A stretch of DNA of 43,135 nt from Desulfovibrio sp. (GCA_017415765.1 JAFQED010000013.1:1-43135); one strand, 5' to 3'; positions 35,347 to 42,994 are shown, counted from the first letter of the stretch. Notes: generated by a model not told the origin, from the sequence alone. Numbers and translations are program-made.

Positions 35347-35354
35347 CAGCAAGC

Positions 35355-35681
35355 CTAGCGGCGCGAAGGCCTACTGCGGCGTGAAGGCCGATTGGGCCGG
35401 GACGGTCTGCTACGGCGTGAAGGCCGATTGGGCCGAGACGGTCTGCCATGGCGCGAGGGCCGACTGTGCCGAGACGGTCTGCCACGGCGCGAGGGCCGAC
35501 TGCGGCGTGAAGGTTTGCGACGACGTGAGGGGCGGGATGCGGCCTGACCCTCATTGACCAAAAAGAGGGTTGGTGTGGCGTAGGCTACGCCTGCCAGCAA
35601 GCAACCCGCAAGAAAACGACGACGGCTGAGCTGATCGGACTGTTCCAGTTCGGTCTTGCTGTTTTCTGACATTTCCTGCAT
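35355..35681 (-). CDS. Tat-exported Arg/Pro/Ser hexapeptide-repeat protein (candidate RiPP-like substrate)
   Basis: The 108-residue protein has a short acidic leader (SENSKTELEQSDQ), a twin-arginine signal SRRRFLAGCLLAGVAYATP and a probable cleavage site NEGQA-AS. Everything after it is about ten copies of a six-residue unit (R/K)PSR(R/H/P)(R/S/G/N), an extremely basic tail of about 58 residues. At DNA level it is an 18-bp minisatellite (about 35358-35530). ATG 35681 has AGGGAG six bases upstream; an ATG at 35699 lacks a good site. It is followed at once by the HPr-kinase/PqqD gene. I know no family with this arrangement. Serine at a fixed place in every unit suggests repeated modification (inference). 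Confidence 0.7.
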   Translation of the reverse strand: MQEMSENSKTELEQSDQLSRRRFLAGCLLAGVAYATPTLFLVNEGQAASRPSRRRKPSRRSRPSRRGRPSRHSRPSRHGRPSRPNRPSRRSRPSRPNRPSRRSRPSRR

Positions 35682-35841
35682 GACGCTCTCCCTGTTCATG
35701 GTGTGTGCCTGACGCCCTCCGGGGCAGACTGGCGCACATCAACGGCAACGGTATTGCAGCCGGGATGCAGATACAGAGTACCCCAGGCAGAAAAAAATAT
35801 CCAGCCCTTTACCGTGTCTGCCGGACGGGCTAGCATGCCGC

Positions 35842-36408
35842 ATGCTGTATGAGGAACGCGCCATCTTTCTGGACAGGGACGGTACCCTGAACGTGGACAC
35901 GGGTTACGTCCACCGGCAGGAGGACTGGCACTGGCTGCCCGGTGTCCCCCAGGCCCTGGCCCGCTTTCGGACACAGGGCTGGCGGCTGCTTGTGGTCACC
36001 AACCAGTCGGGTATTGCCCGTGGCTACTTTGATGCCACTGCCATGCACACCCTGCACCAGTGGGTGGACGCCCGGCTTGCCCCGTTGGGCGCAAGGCTGG
36101 ACGGCTGGTATCACTGTCCGCATCTGCCGGAGATCAGTGGCCCGTGTGGCTGCCGCAAGCCAAAGCCGGGGCTGCTGTGGCAGGCGGCTGCCGACTGGGG
36201 CGTGGATATGGCGGCATCCTGGATGATCGGCGATAAGCCACGCGATGTCATGGCCGGGCATGCTGCCGGTTGTCGCAGCATCCTGCTCCGGAAAGGATCT
36301 GCCTCCGACAGTGATGGCGGCTGTCCGCTGCCGCCGGGTGTCCTGATCCTGCCGGATCTGCCCGCTGCCTGTGACTATATCCTTGCACAGGACAGGGGCA
36401 CGGAGTAA
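35842..36408 (+). CDS. gmhB: D-glycero-D-manno-heptose-1,7-bisphosphate 7-phosphatase
   Basis: A HAD-superfamily phosphatase of the ADP-heptose pathway for LPS inner core. The 188-residue product has the nucleophile motif FLDRDGTLN (D11, D13), VVTNQSGIARG, the GmhB zinc site C92-x-H94...C102-x-C104 and the motif III/IV GDKPRDVMAG. It stands alone, divergent from the repeat-peptide gene with a 160-base spacer. Length is typical. Confidence 0.93.
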   Translation: MLYEERAIFLDRDGTLNVDTGYVHRQEDWHWLPGVPQALARFRTQGWRLLVVTNQSGIARGYFDATAMHTLHQWVDARLAPLGARLDGWYHCPHLPEISGPCGCRKPKPGLLWQAAADWGVDMAASWMIGDKPRDVMAGHAAGCRSILLRKGSASDSDGGCPLPPGVLILPDLPAACDYILAQDRGTE

Positions 36409-36487
36409 GGCCATTTCCCCTTTCCTACGCCGGGACAAGGGCTGGCTCCATCGGCTGTCCAACCCGTGTACATCCCGATACGAGCCG

Positions 36488-37237
36488 TCAGATGTCATCG
36501 TGCCAGTACATTTCGCCCACCCAGCGGGACAGAAGTCTGCGTGAAAATCGCTCTGCTGCCGGTTCCAGCTTTTCCATTTGCGGGGTAAGTCCTGCCAGCC
36601 TTGCCTTGTCCGGGAAGCTCACCTGCCAGCACTGGCGGGCGCGGTCGCGAAAAGCGTTGAGTAGGGGGGCATCATCCTGTGCATCCCGTGCCTGGGTTGC
36701 GGGCAGCGGCTCACGGTATTCCACGATCACCTGCATCTTGCGGAAAAAAAGCAAAAATTTTGCGCGATAGATCAGCACATGCTCGTTGTCCGCCAGCCCC
36801 TGCCCAAAGGGATCTTCTGCCTCAGGAAGCTGGTAGATGCTTTCATACAGGGTTTCGCCCTGCCAGTCGTACTGATTTTGCCGCAAGACCGGGTAGGGCG
36901 GATGGTGAGCGGCCTCCCACAGCCAGTTGTTGTGCGCTTCTGCAAGGGCGGTGACCAGTCGGCCACCTTCCTGCGTCTCGTGCAGGGCAAACCAGAGACG
37001 TGCGTCACCGTCAATGCCCCTGCGGGTTTTGGGGCCAAGGGTGCGCCAGCCAGCCGTACGGGTCTCAAAACCACTGCCCGGCGTCAGGATGACGGCCGGA
37101 CGTGCCCGCGAAACCAGCAGAGCCTGCCGCTTGGCCTCATCCAGCACCACGCCCTGCAGGGGCGGCTGCCCGGAAAAATGTCGCACAAACATAAAACCCG
37201 CTACCAATGCTACGCACAACAAGACAAGAAATTTCAT
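36488..37237 (-). CDS. Exported DUF4851-like protein
   Basis: The 249-residue protein has an N-terminal hydrophobic anchor or signal (KFLVLLCVALVAGFMFV) and a soluble domain with ILTPGSGFETRTAGWRTLG, LVTALAEAHNNWLWEA and KMQVIVEYREPLP. I associate this with DUF4851, seen mainly in Desulfovibrio-type bacteria, with moderate certainty. Function is unknown. AGGA lies eight bases before ATG 37237. It is convergent with gmhB. Confidence 0.6.
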   Translation of the reverse strand: MKFLVLLCVALVAGFMFVRHFSGQPPLQGVVLDEAKRQALLVSRARPAVILTPGSGFETRTAGWRTLGPKTRRGIDGDARLWFALHETQEGGRLVTALAEAHNNWLWEAAHHPPYPVLRQNQYDWQGETLYESIYQLPEAEDPFGQGLADNEHVLIYRAKFLLFFRKMQVIVEYREPLPATQARDAQDDAPLLNAFRDRARQCWQVSFPDKARLAGLTPQMEKLEPAAERFSRRLLSRWVGEMYWHDDI

Positions 37238-37408
37238 GATGCTGTTCCTGCAAAAGTAGGCAAAAGATCCCCTGGCTCCAACCAACACGATGGTCTATGC
37301 TGTCGCTGGCAGCAGTTTCCTGCGTCACAGCTACCAGCGCAAAACGTGGTTTTTCCTTGGGGGCAGGTGCGGGTAGCCGCTCTCGCGACTACCAGAAGGG
37401 GCCAGCCG

Positions 37409-38281
37409 TCAGCGGGCCGCCCGGACAATGGCCGCCGCGCTGATGTCCCGCAGCAACCGGCCGTTGACGATAACGGCTGGCAGTTGCTTTACATCATAAA
37501 ACTGACAGACCTGCACAGTCTGATACATATTCACATTCCCCGCATCATAACAATAGCGGGAAAGGGCCAGCTCCTGCCCGGCAGGGATACGCGGGCGCAG
37601 CTGCGAAAAATAGGCATAGTGGATGGGATAATCCGTGGGCTTCAGGGTGGCATCATAAGCCCGGACAAAGGGCTTGACCTCTCCCCTGGCCCGCTGACCG
37701 GCCTTGACGGTATTCCAGCGTTGCAGGGCATGGGCCAGATAGGGCATGGCCTGTCCCGGACGGGAATGGGCCAGCCAGATAGCCAGGCCCAGCAGGTCGG
37801 TAGCGTAGCTTTCTCTGCTCTTGCCAAAAACCACTATCTTGCACTGTGCCGGAGACAGCGTACGTGCGGCCTCCTGCACGGCCTGCCAGACTTTCTGGCT
37901 GGCGGGGGCGGCAAAGTCCAGCAATACAAGGATTTCCTGCGCGGCTCCGGCCTTGCCGAAGACAACGGGATACACCTCCTGCCGCCAGTGCGGCCGATGG
38001 GCAGCCTCCCCCTGCAACGTCTGACTGCGTGCGCCAAGGCTTTTGAGCATATTGCTTTCCTGCCCGCTCATGACACGGCCTTCGGGCAGCACCTTCTGCA
38101 TGGAAGGGTCAAAGGCATGGGCCGGGCCATCGGCCAGGGCCAAGGCCGGAGCGAGGGCCGTAGCCCCCAGCGCAAGCAGGCATACGAGCAGAGATCTGCA
38201 CAGGCAGACAACAGCAGTAGCTGCGGAGGCACGGACAGAAGGACAAACAAATGTCTGTCCAAAAAACGTACAAGCGGACAT
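37409..38281 (-). CDS. Exported thioredoxin-fold protein lacking a CxxC motif
   Basis: The 290-residue protein has a Sec-type signal with a long hydrophobic core (VVCLCRSLLVCLLALGATALAPALALA). After it comes a thioredoxin/DsbA-like domain: ILVLLDFAAPASQKVWQAV in the place of the active-site CxxC, and DVKQLPAVIVNGRLL as the cis-Pro loop. With no CxxC it cannot be a classic disulfide oxidase; the remaining cysteines (YCYDAG, VQVCQF) may matter. ATG 38281 has AGGAG seven bases upstream. It follows cbiK by 37 bases, so they may be co-transcribed. Confidence 0.6.
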   Translation of the reverse strand: MSACTFFGQTFVCPSVRASAATAVVCLCRSLLVCLLALGATALAPALALADGPAHAFDPSMQKVLPEGRVMSGQESNMLKSLGARSQTLQGEAAHRPHWRQEVYPVVFGKAGAAQEILVLLDFAAPASQKVWQAVQEAARTLSPAQCKIVVFGKSRESYATDLLGLAIWLAHSRPGQAMPYLAHALQRWNTVKAGQRARGEVKPFVRAYDATLKPTDYPIHYAYFSQLRPRIPAGQELALSRYCYDAGNVNMYQTVQVCQFYDVKQLPAVIVNGRLLRDISAAAIVRAAR

Positions 38282-38318
38282 GCTCACTCTCCTCATGGCT
38301 GATGCTTGCGAACTAGAA

Positions 38319-39110
38319 TTACGCGGCCGGTTCTGGCGGCAGGGGCGCGTCCATGGCCTCGGCCAGATGATCCAGCCAGATCTCTGCAAAACCCGCACAT
38401 TCGGCTGTTCCCTTCAGCACCGGCACACATTGATGCCCGCTGGCCGTGATGCGCGAACGCCAGGAATCAGGAGCATCCCCGGCCATATCCTCCAATGCGT
38501 GCCGCCCGATGACCGAGAGCAGGGGCATCAGCCACACCCGCCCGGAACCAAGGCGGGGCAAGATCTGATCCAGTGAGAGCGCACCGTTCATGGCCCCGAT
38601 GTGGACGCGGGCATCCCGCACGGCCACGGCCTGTCCCAGATCAGCGTAGCGTGCCACAGCCGCATGGCGGGCACCGTGTCCCATAAAAACCACATCCTCA
38701 TGCGGGGCGCGTTCCGGTGGCAAATGGGCCAGCAGGGCGCGGGCAGCGGCCTCCACATCAGCCGGGCCAGCCAGAAGGGGCGCGCCTGTGCGGCAAGACA
38801 GGCCCGTTTCCGCACAGACTGAGCTTACTGCCTCGCAGACTTCGGCATGTTCCCGCCCAGGGATTATCTGAAGCGGCTGTACAGCCACAAAGTCAAAATT
38901 TTCCAGATGCAGACGGCGCAGGGCCTTGAGTACGGAATCACTTTTCTGACGGGCCTGTGCCAAACGCTCGCGCAGAAGCAGAGACGTATAGGCCCAGCGC
39001 ACCGGTATTTTGGGAAAACGCGCTCGTACCCGTGCATCAAAGCCTTTCAGGGCATTTTGCCCCACCATGCTGCTTGCGCCGAATGCGGCCAGAAGGATCG
39101 CCCGTTTCAT
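38319..39110 (-). CDS. cbiK: Sirohydrochlorin cobaltochelatase / chelatase CbiK
   Basis: Class II chelatase inserting cobalt or iron into sirohydrochlorin, for B12 and siroheme/heme. The 263-residue protein has the CbiK pattern: AAFGASS at the start, QPLQIIPGREHAEV, FMGHGARHAAVARY (H145, H149) and SVIGRHALEDMAG (H204), candidate metal ligands. No signal peptide is present, so it is the cytoplasmic form rather than the periplasmic CbiK known in some Desulfovibrio. Siroheme is the cofactor of DsrAB, tying it to sulfate reduction. Divergent from rmlD. Confidence 0.92.
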   Translation of the reverse strand: MKRAILLAAFGASSMVGQNALKGFDARVRARFPKIPVRWAYTSLLLRERLAQARQKSDSVLKALRRLHLENFDFVAVQPLQIIPGREHAEVCEAVSSVCAETGLSCRTGAPLLAGPADVEAAARALLAHLPPERAPHEDVVFMGHGARHAAVARYADLGQAVAVRDARVHIGAMNGALSLDQILPRLGSGRVWLMPLLSVIGRHALEDMAGDAPDSWRSRITASGHQCVPVLKGTAECAGFAEIWLDHLAEAMDAPLPPEPAA

Positions 39111-39239
39111 GCCAATGATGGTAAGTCACTTGAAGGCGGCTGGCAAGCTGCACCGCACGGGACGTATTGACCCGCCTCCCCCTGATGGCCTACAGTCTGG
39201 ATAAGGGCCGCGCCCACGGGAGCAGGCCAAGGAGGAAAG

Positions 39240-40121
39240 ATGACCAAGGCATTGGTACTTGGTGGGGCTACCGGCCTTCTGGGCCAGGCCCTGATGCGTG
39301 TCCTTCAGGCGCACGGCTGGCAGGCGGAAGCCCTGGGACGTGCCGATGGCAACCTGCTGGAGCTGGACTTTCTGGAGGAGCAGTTCTCGCAACGCAAGCC
39401 CGATGTCGTTTTCAATACGGTAGCATGGACACAGGTGGATGATGCAGAAGACCATGCCGAAGAAGCCCTGCTCTTCAACCGTACCCTGCCCGATGCCCTG
39501 GCCCGGCTGCTTGCCCGACAGGAAAAGGGCTTTCTTGTCCATTACAGCACCGACTTTGTCTTTTCCGGCAAACATACGACAGCGTGGAAGGAGGACGATA
39601 CCCCGACCCCTGCCAGCGTCTATGGCAGCACCAAGCTGGCTGGTGAGGAGGCCGTGCTTTCTGCCCTGCCGGACAGAGCCTGTGTAGTACGCACAGCCTG
39701 GCTGTTTGGGCCGGGCAGACGCAACTTTGTGGATGTTATCCTTGCCGCCTGCCACAAGCGGGATGCCATCAGCGTAGTGCATGACCAGTACGGTTCGCCC
39801 ACCTACAGTCTGGATCTGGCCCAGTGGAGCCTTGCCCTGGCCGAGCAGCGCGTCACGGGCATCTGGCACGCGGTCAACAGCGGCCAGGCCAGTTGGTGCG
39901 AGCTGGCGGCCGAGGCCATTGCCCTGAATTCCGGGCCGTGCAGGCTGGAGCCGATCACCAGTGAGCAATGGCCGCAAAAGGCTGTCCGTCCAAAATTCTC
40001 TGTGCTGGACAACAGCAAGTTGGCCGCTTTGCTGGGCAAGAACCCGCGCCCGTGGGCACAGGCCCTGCGTGAGTATCTTTTCAGCGAATACGCTGCCCAA
40101 AACGGAGCGGTCACCCAATGA
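39240..40121 (+). CDS. rmlD: dTDP-4-dehydrorhamnose reductase (RmlD/RfbD family)
   Basis: An extended SDR enzyme that reduces dTDP-4-keto-L-rhamnose to dTDP-L-rhamnose for O-antigen or other glycans. The 293-residue product has the Rossmann GGATGLLG (8-15), FNTVAWTQVDDAE, STDFVFSG, the catalytic YGSTK and VVRTAWLFGPG motifs. AAGGAGG precedes the ATG. rmlABC are not adjacent. Its last four bases overlap the next gene (ATGA), so the two are coupled. Confidence 0.9.
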   Translation: MTKALVLGGATGLLGQALMRVLQAHGWQAEALGRADGNLLELDFLEEQFSQRKPDVVFNTVAWTQVDDAEDHAEEALLFNRTLPDALARLLARQEKGFLVHYSTDFVFSGKHTTAWKEDDTPTPASVYGSTKLAGEEAVLSALPDRACVVRTAWLFGPGRRNFVDVILAACHKRDAISVVHDQYGSPTYSLDLAQWSLALAEQRVTGIWHAVNSGQASWCELAAEAIALNSGPCRLEPITSEQWPQKAVRPKFSVLDNSKLAALLGKNPRPWAQALREYLFSEYAAQNGAVTQ

Positions 40122-41344
40122 AATGCCCATCCATGTCGGAGCTGCGATTGCTGTTGGGTCCAGTCAGCCTGTTCGTCCTGGCTGCCCTGTCTTTTTTGCT
40201 GGCGGCCGGAGCTGCTGAGGCACGGCCACAAAACTTGCAGGATCTGGCCGCCATCAACAAGCGGCTGACAGAGACTGGCACCAGCCTTGGGGCTATCCCC
40301 TCACTCTACCGCCCCCGCTACGACCGTGTGCAGGACGCAGCCCTCACCATGAGCCCGGACGACATCGTCTTTGTGGTGCTGCTGCCCGATGGCCCGCGTC
40401 TGTACCCGCAGCGCATCATGGTCTGGCATCAGGTGGTCAATGAAGTGGTGGACGATATGGCCTTTGCCATCACCTATTCGCCCACTACTGGCAGCCTTAT
40501 GGCCTATGACGCCACGCTGAATGGCATGAATCTTATCTTTGATGTTGATGGGCGTCTTTACGACGGTAACAGCGTCCTGATAGACCGCACAACGAACAGC
40601 CTGTGGCTGCAAGAGCTGGGCATTGCCTTTGATGGGCAACTGCTTGGGCGAGGGCTGCCCATGCTCCCGGTTTTCTGGACAAGCTGGGAGGCCGCCAGGC
40701 GGGTGTATCCGCAGGCTCCTGTCCTGGCCCAGCCACCGGGGAAACGGCCTTACGGACGTGACCCCTACGGGGACTACCGAAGAAAGGACAGCTACTATCA
40801 CAATGACCGACTGGCCTGGCCCGTACAGCATCTGGACAAACGCTTCCACCGCAAGACCAATATGCTTTGTCTGGAATATGGGGATCTTCTGCTGGCCATA
40901 GACGTGGAATACGTCAAACAGAAGGGTGTTGTGAATTTCTTTCTCGGTCCGTCAGCCCTGCTGGCCACGCATGATCCCCAGTTGGACGTGGTGCGGGTCT
41001 TCAGCCGACATATCTGGGCCGAACCCTTCCTCTTTGTCCTACAAGATGGCAGACTCATGGATCTCACCACCCGCAGCATCTGGGATCCTGCCAGCGGCAA
41101 GGCCCTTGAGGGCAATATGCAGGGCGCGACCATGCAGCAATTCTTTGGTTGCCACTCCATGTGGTTTGCATGGTACAGCATCCATCCCGAAACCTTTACA
41201 GTGCCCGGCCCCGGCGATGTGCCAGCCCATTTGCTCTCGCTCTCGCCGCCCGGTGAGGATATGCCCGCAGCCCCGGCCAGCCCTATACCACCGCTGCCAG
41301 CGGCGTCCGGACTGCCAGCCCTGCCCGGCCAGGCCATCCAGTAG
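40118..41344 (+). CDS. DUF3179 domain exported protein
   Basis: The 408-residue protein has a signal sequence or anchor (about 9-32, LRLLLGPVSLFVLAALSFLLAAGAAEA split by a few residues) and a DUF3179 domain: RLYPQRIMVWHQVVNEVVDD, AFAITYSPTTGSLMAYD, VLIDRTTNSLWLQELG and RPYGRDPYGDY. Function is unknown. It ends in a Pro-rich tail whose TAG stop is the first three bases of MITE-like copy C, so the insertion may have set the present end. It starts four bases inside rmlD. Confidence 0.85.
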   Translation: MKCPSMSELRLLLGPVSLFVLAALSFLLAAGAAEARPQNLQDLAAINKRLTETGTSLGAIPSLYRPRYDRVQDAALTMSPDDIVFVVLLPDGPRLYPQRIMVWHQVVNEVVDDMAFAITYSPTTGSLMAYDATLNGMNLIFDVDGRLYDGNSVLIDRTTNSLWLQELGIAFDGQLLGRGLPMLPVFWTSWEAARRVYPQAPVLAQPPGKRPYGRDPYGDYRRKDSYYHNDRLAWPVQHLDKRFHRKTNMLCLEYGDLLLAIDVEYVKQKGVVNFFLGPSALLATHDPQLDVVRVFSRHIWAEPFLFVLQDGRLMDLTTRSIWDPASGKALEGNMQGATMQQFFGCHSMWFAWYSIHPETFTVPGPGDVPAHLLSLSPPGEDMPAAPASPIPPLPAASGLPALPGQAIQ

Positions 41345-41597
41345 AGCGAAATGCCATTGAAAATGGCAGTTGCTCTGGCGAACGCGCTTGTCCAGCTTCG
41401 CTGGGAGAGCGGACGCCCGCGCCGTCAGCAAGCGGGACTTGTCCAGCCCGCTGGGAAACCGCGCTTTTCCCGCGCTTGTCCCGCCATGCGGGGAAGCGTA
41501 GGCAGCGTATGGATTGCCCCAGCCGCTGTGACGAAGGAAGCTGCGGATGGGGACAGCATAGATGAAACACAGAGTGTTTCAATCAAAAAATGCTCTA
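41342..41597. repeat. MITE-like dispersed repeat, copy C (256 bp)
   Basis: The left end TAGAGCGAAATGCCATTG is identical to copies A and B; the right end (reverse complement) is TAGAGCATTTTTTGATTG. It contains the 41383-41411 module (inverted in A), the long 41409-41516 block shared with B and the 41521-41558 module found on the opposite side of B. The TA at the left end is within the TAG stop of the DUF3179 gene. Confidence 0.8.
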
Positions 41598-41641
41598 GTC
41601 TGGGCAAGCTCAAACAAGCTTTATAATGAATTTGAAAAAGC

Positions 41642-41678
41642 AAAGTCCCGCAAGGTTTTTGAGGCCTTGCGGGACTTT
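41642..41678 (-). terminator. Terminator of the original tRNA-Asp gene
   Basis: A perfect 14-bp stem (41642-41655 with 41665-41678) lies 15 bases beyond the tRNA-Asp CCA end; read leftward it is followed by GCTTTTTC. It stayed with the chromosome when the second island integrated. Confidence 0.8.
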
Positions 41679-41692
41679 ATGAGATTCCAGTT

Positions 41693-41748
41693 TGGCGGAG
41701 CGGAAGGGACTCGAACCCTCGGCCTCCGGCGTGACAGGCCGACGTTCC
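41693..41748 (-). other. Attachment site: duplicated 3' part of tRNA-Asp(GTC)
   Basis: Read leftward, the segment gives part of the D-arm side, the anticodon arm with CCTGTCACG (anticodon GTC), the variable loop, T arm (GAGGG, TTCGAGT, CCCTT), acceptor CCGCTCC, G and CCA. The 5' acceptor GGAGCGG and an intact D arm are missing, so it is not a working tRNA. It borders the second integrase gene and marks the left end of the right-hand island. The intact tRNA-Asp should lie beyond the right edge. Confidence 0.8.
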
Positions 41749-41815
41749 AGCCTGAGCAGATTTTCTCCGAAATATGGTTTGATCCATAAATTCAAACCTG
41801 TTTCGGAGGTTAAAA

Positions 41816-42673
41816 ATGCAACTTAATGAAGCCTTTGATCTCTATCGTGAGCTTGTCCTAAGTTCTTCATCACCCCGCGCCCAGAAAACCGAGCTAGGGA
41901 GGTGGAAAAACCATCTTAAACCCATCTTGGGAGAAATCCCGCTTGAATCCATCAATTCTCAAAAAGTCTTACGGTTAGAGGCCGAGTTACGCAAGAAGAA
42001 TTTAGCCCCTCAAACCGTCTATCATTGTCTTTCTTTATTGCGCCGCGTTCTCAATCGGGCAGTGGAATGGGAGCTTTACAGCGGCCCTGTTCCAAAAATT
42101 CGTATGCCGAAATTCAACAATAAGCGTATGCGCTTTTTGTCGAAATCTGAGGCAAGGCAACTTCTCGCAGAATTAAAGCGGCGTTCCCCCCTTTGGCATG
42201 ACATAGCCCTTTTTGCCCTGAATACGGGCTTGAGAAGGGGAGAAATCCTTGCCCTTACGCCCGCCCAGATCGACCTAAACGCGGCATTATGCCATGTGCT
42301 GGACAGCAAGACTTATCAGGGCAGGGCCATTCCGCTGAATGACCAAGCTAAAAGCCTTGTGTTGAAGCACATGGACGAAAATCCATCAAAACCAATTTTC
42401 AAAGAGCAGTCTGGGGCAGTGAATCCACATGCCCGATATTTCCGGCAAGCCGTCAACGCTTGCGGCCTAAATGCCGGAATCACCGACCGCCGGGCAAAAA
42501 TATGCTTTCACTCTCTGAGGCATACTTTTGCTTCTTGGCTTGTGCAAGCAGGTGTGCGGCTTCAGGTTGTCAGCCACCTGCTAGGGCATACCAGCCTGAA
42601 AATGACCTTGCGGTATGCCCACCTTGCCCCGGATGAAATCCATCAGGCAGTCGATATTTTGTGCTTATCGTAG
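41816..42673 (+). CDS. Tyrosine recombinase, island integrase
   Basis: The 285-residue enzyme has a core-binding domain (about 1-95) and a catalytic domain with R140 (TGLRRGE), K165 (DSKTY), H232 and R235 (HSLRHTFASW), H258 (GHTSLKM) and nucleophile Y267 (RYAHL). It is shorter than the integrase at the left end and lacks a clear N-terminal arm-binding domain, but repeats downstream resemble arm or iteron sites. GGAGG lies about seven bases before the ATG. It starts 68 bases from the tRNA-Asp fragment it probably used as target. Confidence 0.93.
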   Translation: MQLNEAFDLYRELVLSSSSPRAQKTELGRWKNHLKPILGEIPLESINSQKVLRLEAELRKKNLAPQTVYHCLSLLRRVLNRAVEWELYSGPVPKIRMPKFNNKRMRFLSKSEARQLLAELKRRSPLWHDIALFALNTGLRRGEILALTPAQIDLNAALCHVLDSKTYQGRAIPLNDQAKSLVLKHMDENPSKPIFKEQSGAVNPHARYFRQAVNACGLNAGITDRRAKICFHSLRHTFASWLVQAGVRLQVVSHLLGHTSLKMTLRYAHLAPDEIHQAVDILCLS

Positions 42674-42700
42674 GTCAAGTGAAAAAGCAAGCACTTTTGT

Positions 42701-42800
42701 TAGAATCAATGGTATTTTGTTATAATCAGCGGAAAGATATTAGAATCAATGGTATTTTGTTGTAATCAATGGAAAGATATTAGAATCAATGGTAATTAGT
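42701..42800. repeat. 20/40-bp direct repeats downstream of the integrase
   Basis: A 40-bp unit starting TAGAATCAATGGTATTTTGT occurs at 42701-42740 and 42741-42780, with a partial third copy at 42781. Each unit is two 20-bp half-units sharing TxxAATCAATGG, giving five occurrences at exact 20-bp phasing (about two helical turns). Inverted AAAATACCAT and ACAAAATAC copies lie at about 42833-42862. The pattern suggests binding sites for a DNA-binding protein (iterons, Int/Xis arm sites). Confidence 0.7.
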
Positions 42801-42884
42801 GGTAAAACTACATTATTCATTGATTTTTAACCACAAAATACAATAAAATACCATAAAATACAAAAGACAATGTAGGCAGGACAG

Positions 42885-42904
42885 GTAAAGTGCTAGCACT
42901 TTAC
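42885..42904. repeat. 20-bp perfect palindrome
   Basis: GTAAAGTGCT followed by its exact reverse complement, with outer CAGG/CCTG symmetry nearby (about 42876-42914). No T-run follows. It could be an operator, replication-related cruciform or terminator core. Confidence 0.5.
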
Positions 42905-42994
42905 TTTGCCCTGCCCCCTCAATCGCCGGGGGGAGCTTGCTTATTCGCCTTCGGCTCAACGCTAAAAATCAGAAAGCAGGAGAATCAAAAGATG

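Noticed and set aside
35358-35530. CRISPR-like repeats
   Set aside because: An 18-bp coding minisatellite in frame with a Tat signal, without spacers.
41693-41748. Functional tRNA-Asp gene
   Set aside because: The 5' acceptor GGAGCGG is missing; the fragment borders an integrase.
42701-42800. CRISPR array
   Set aside because: Repeats are contiguous at 20/40 bp with no unique spacers and no cas genes nearby.
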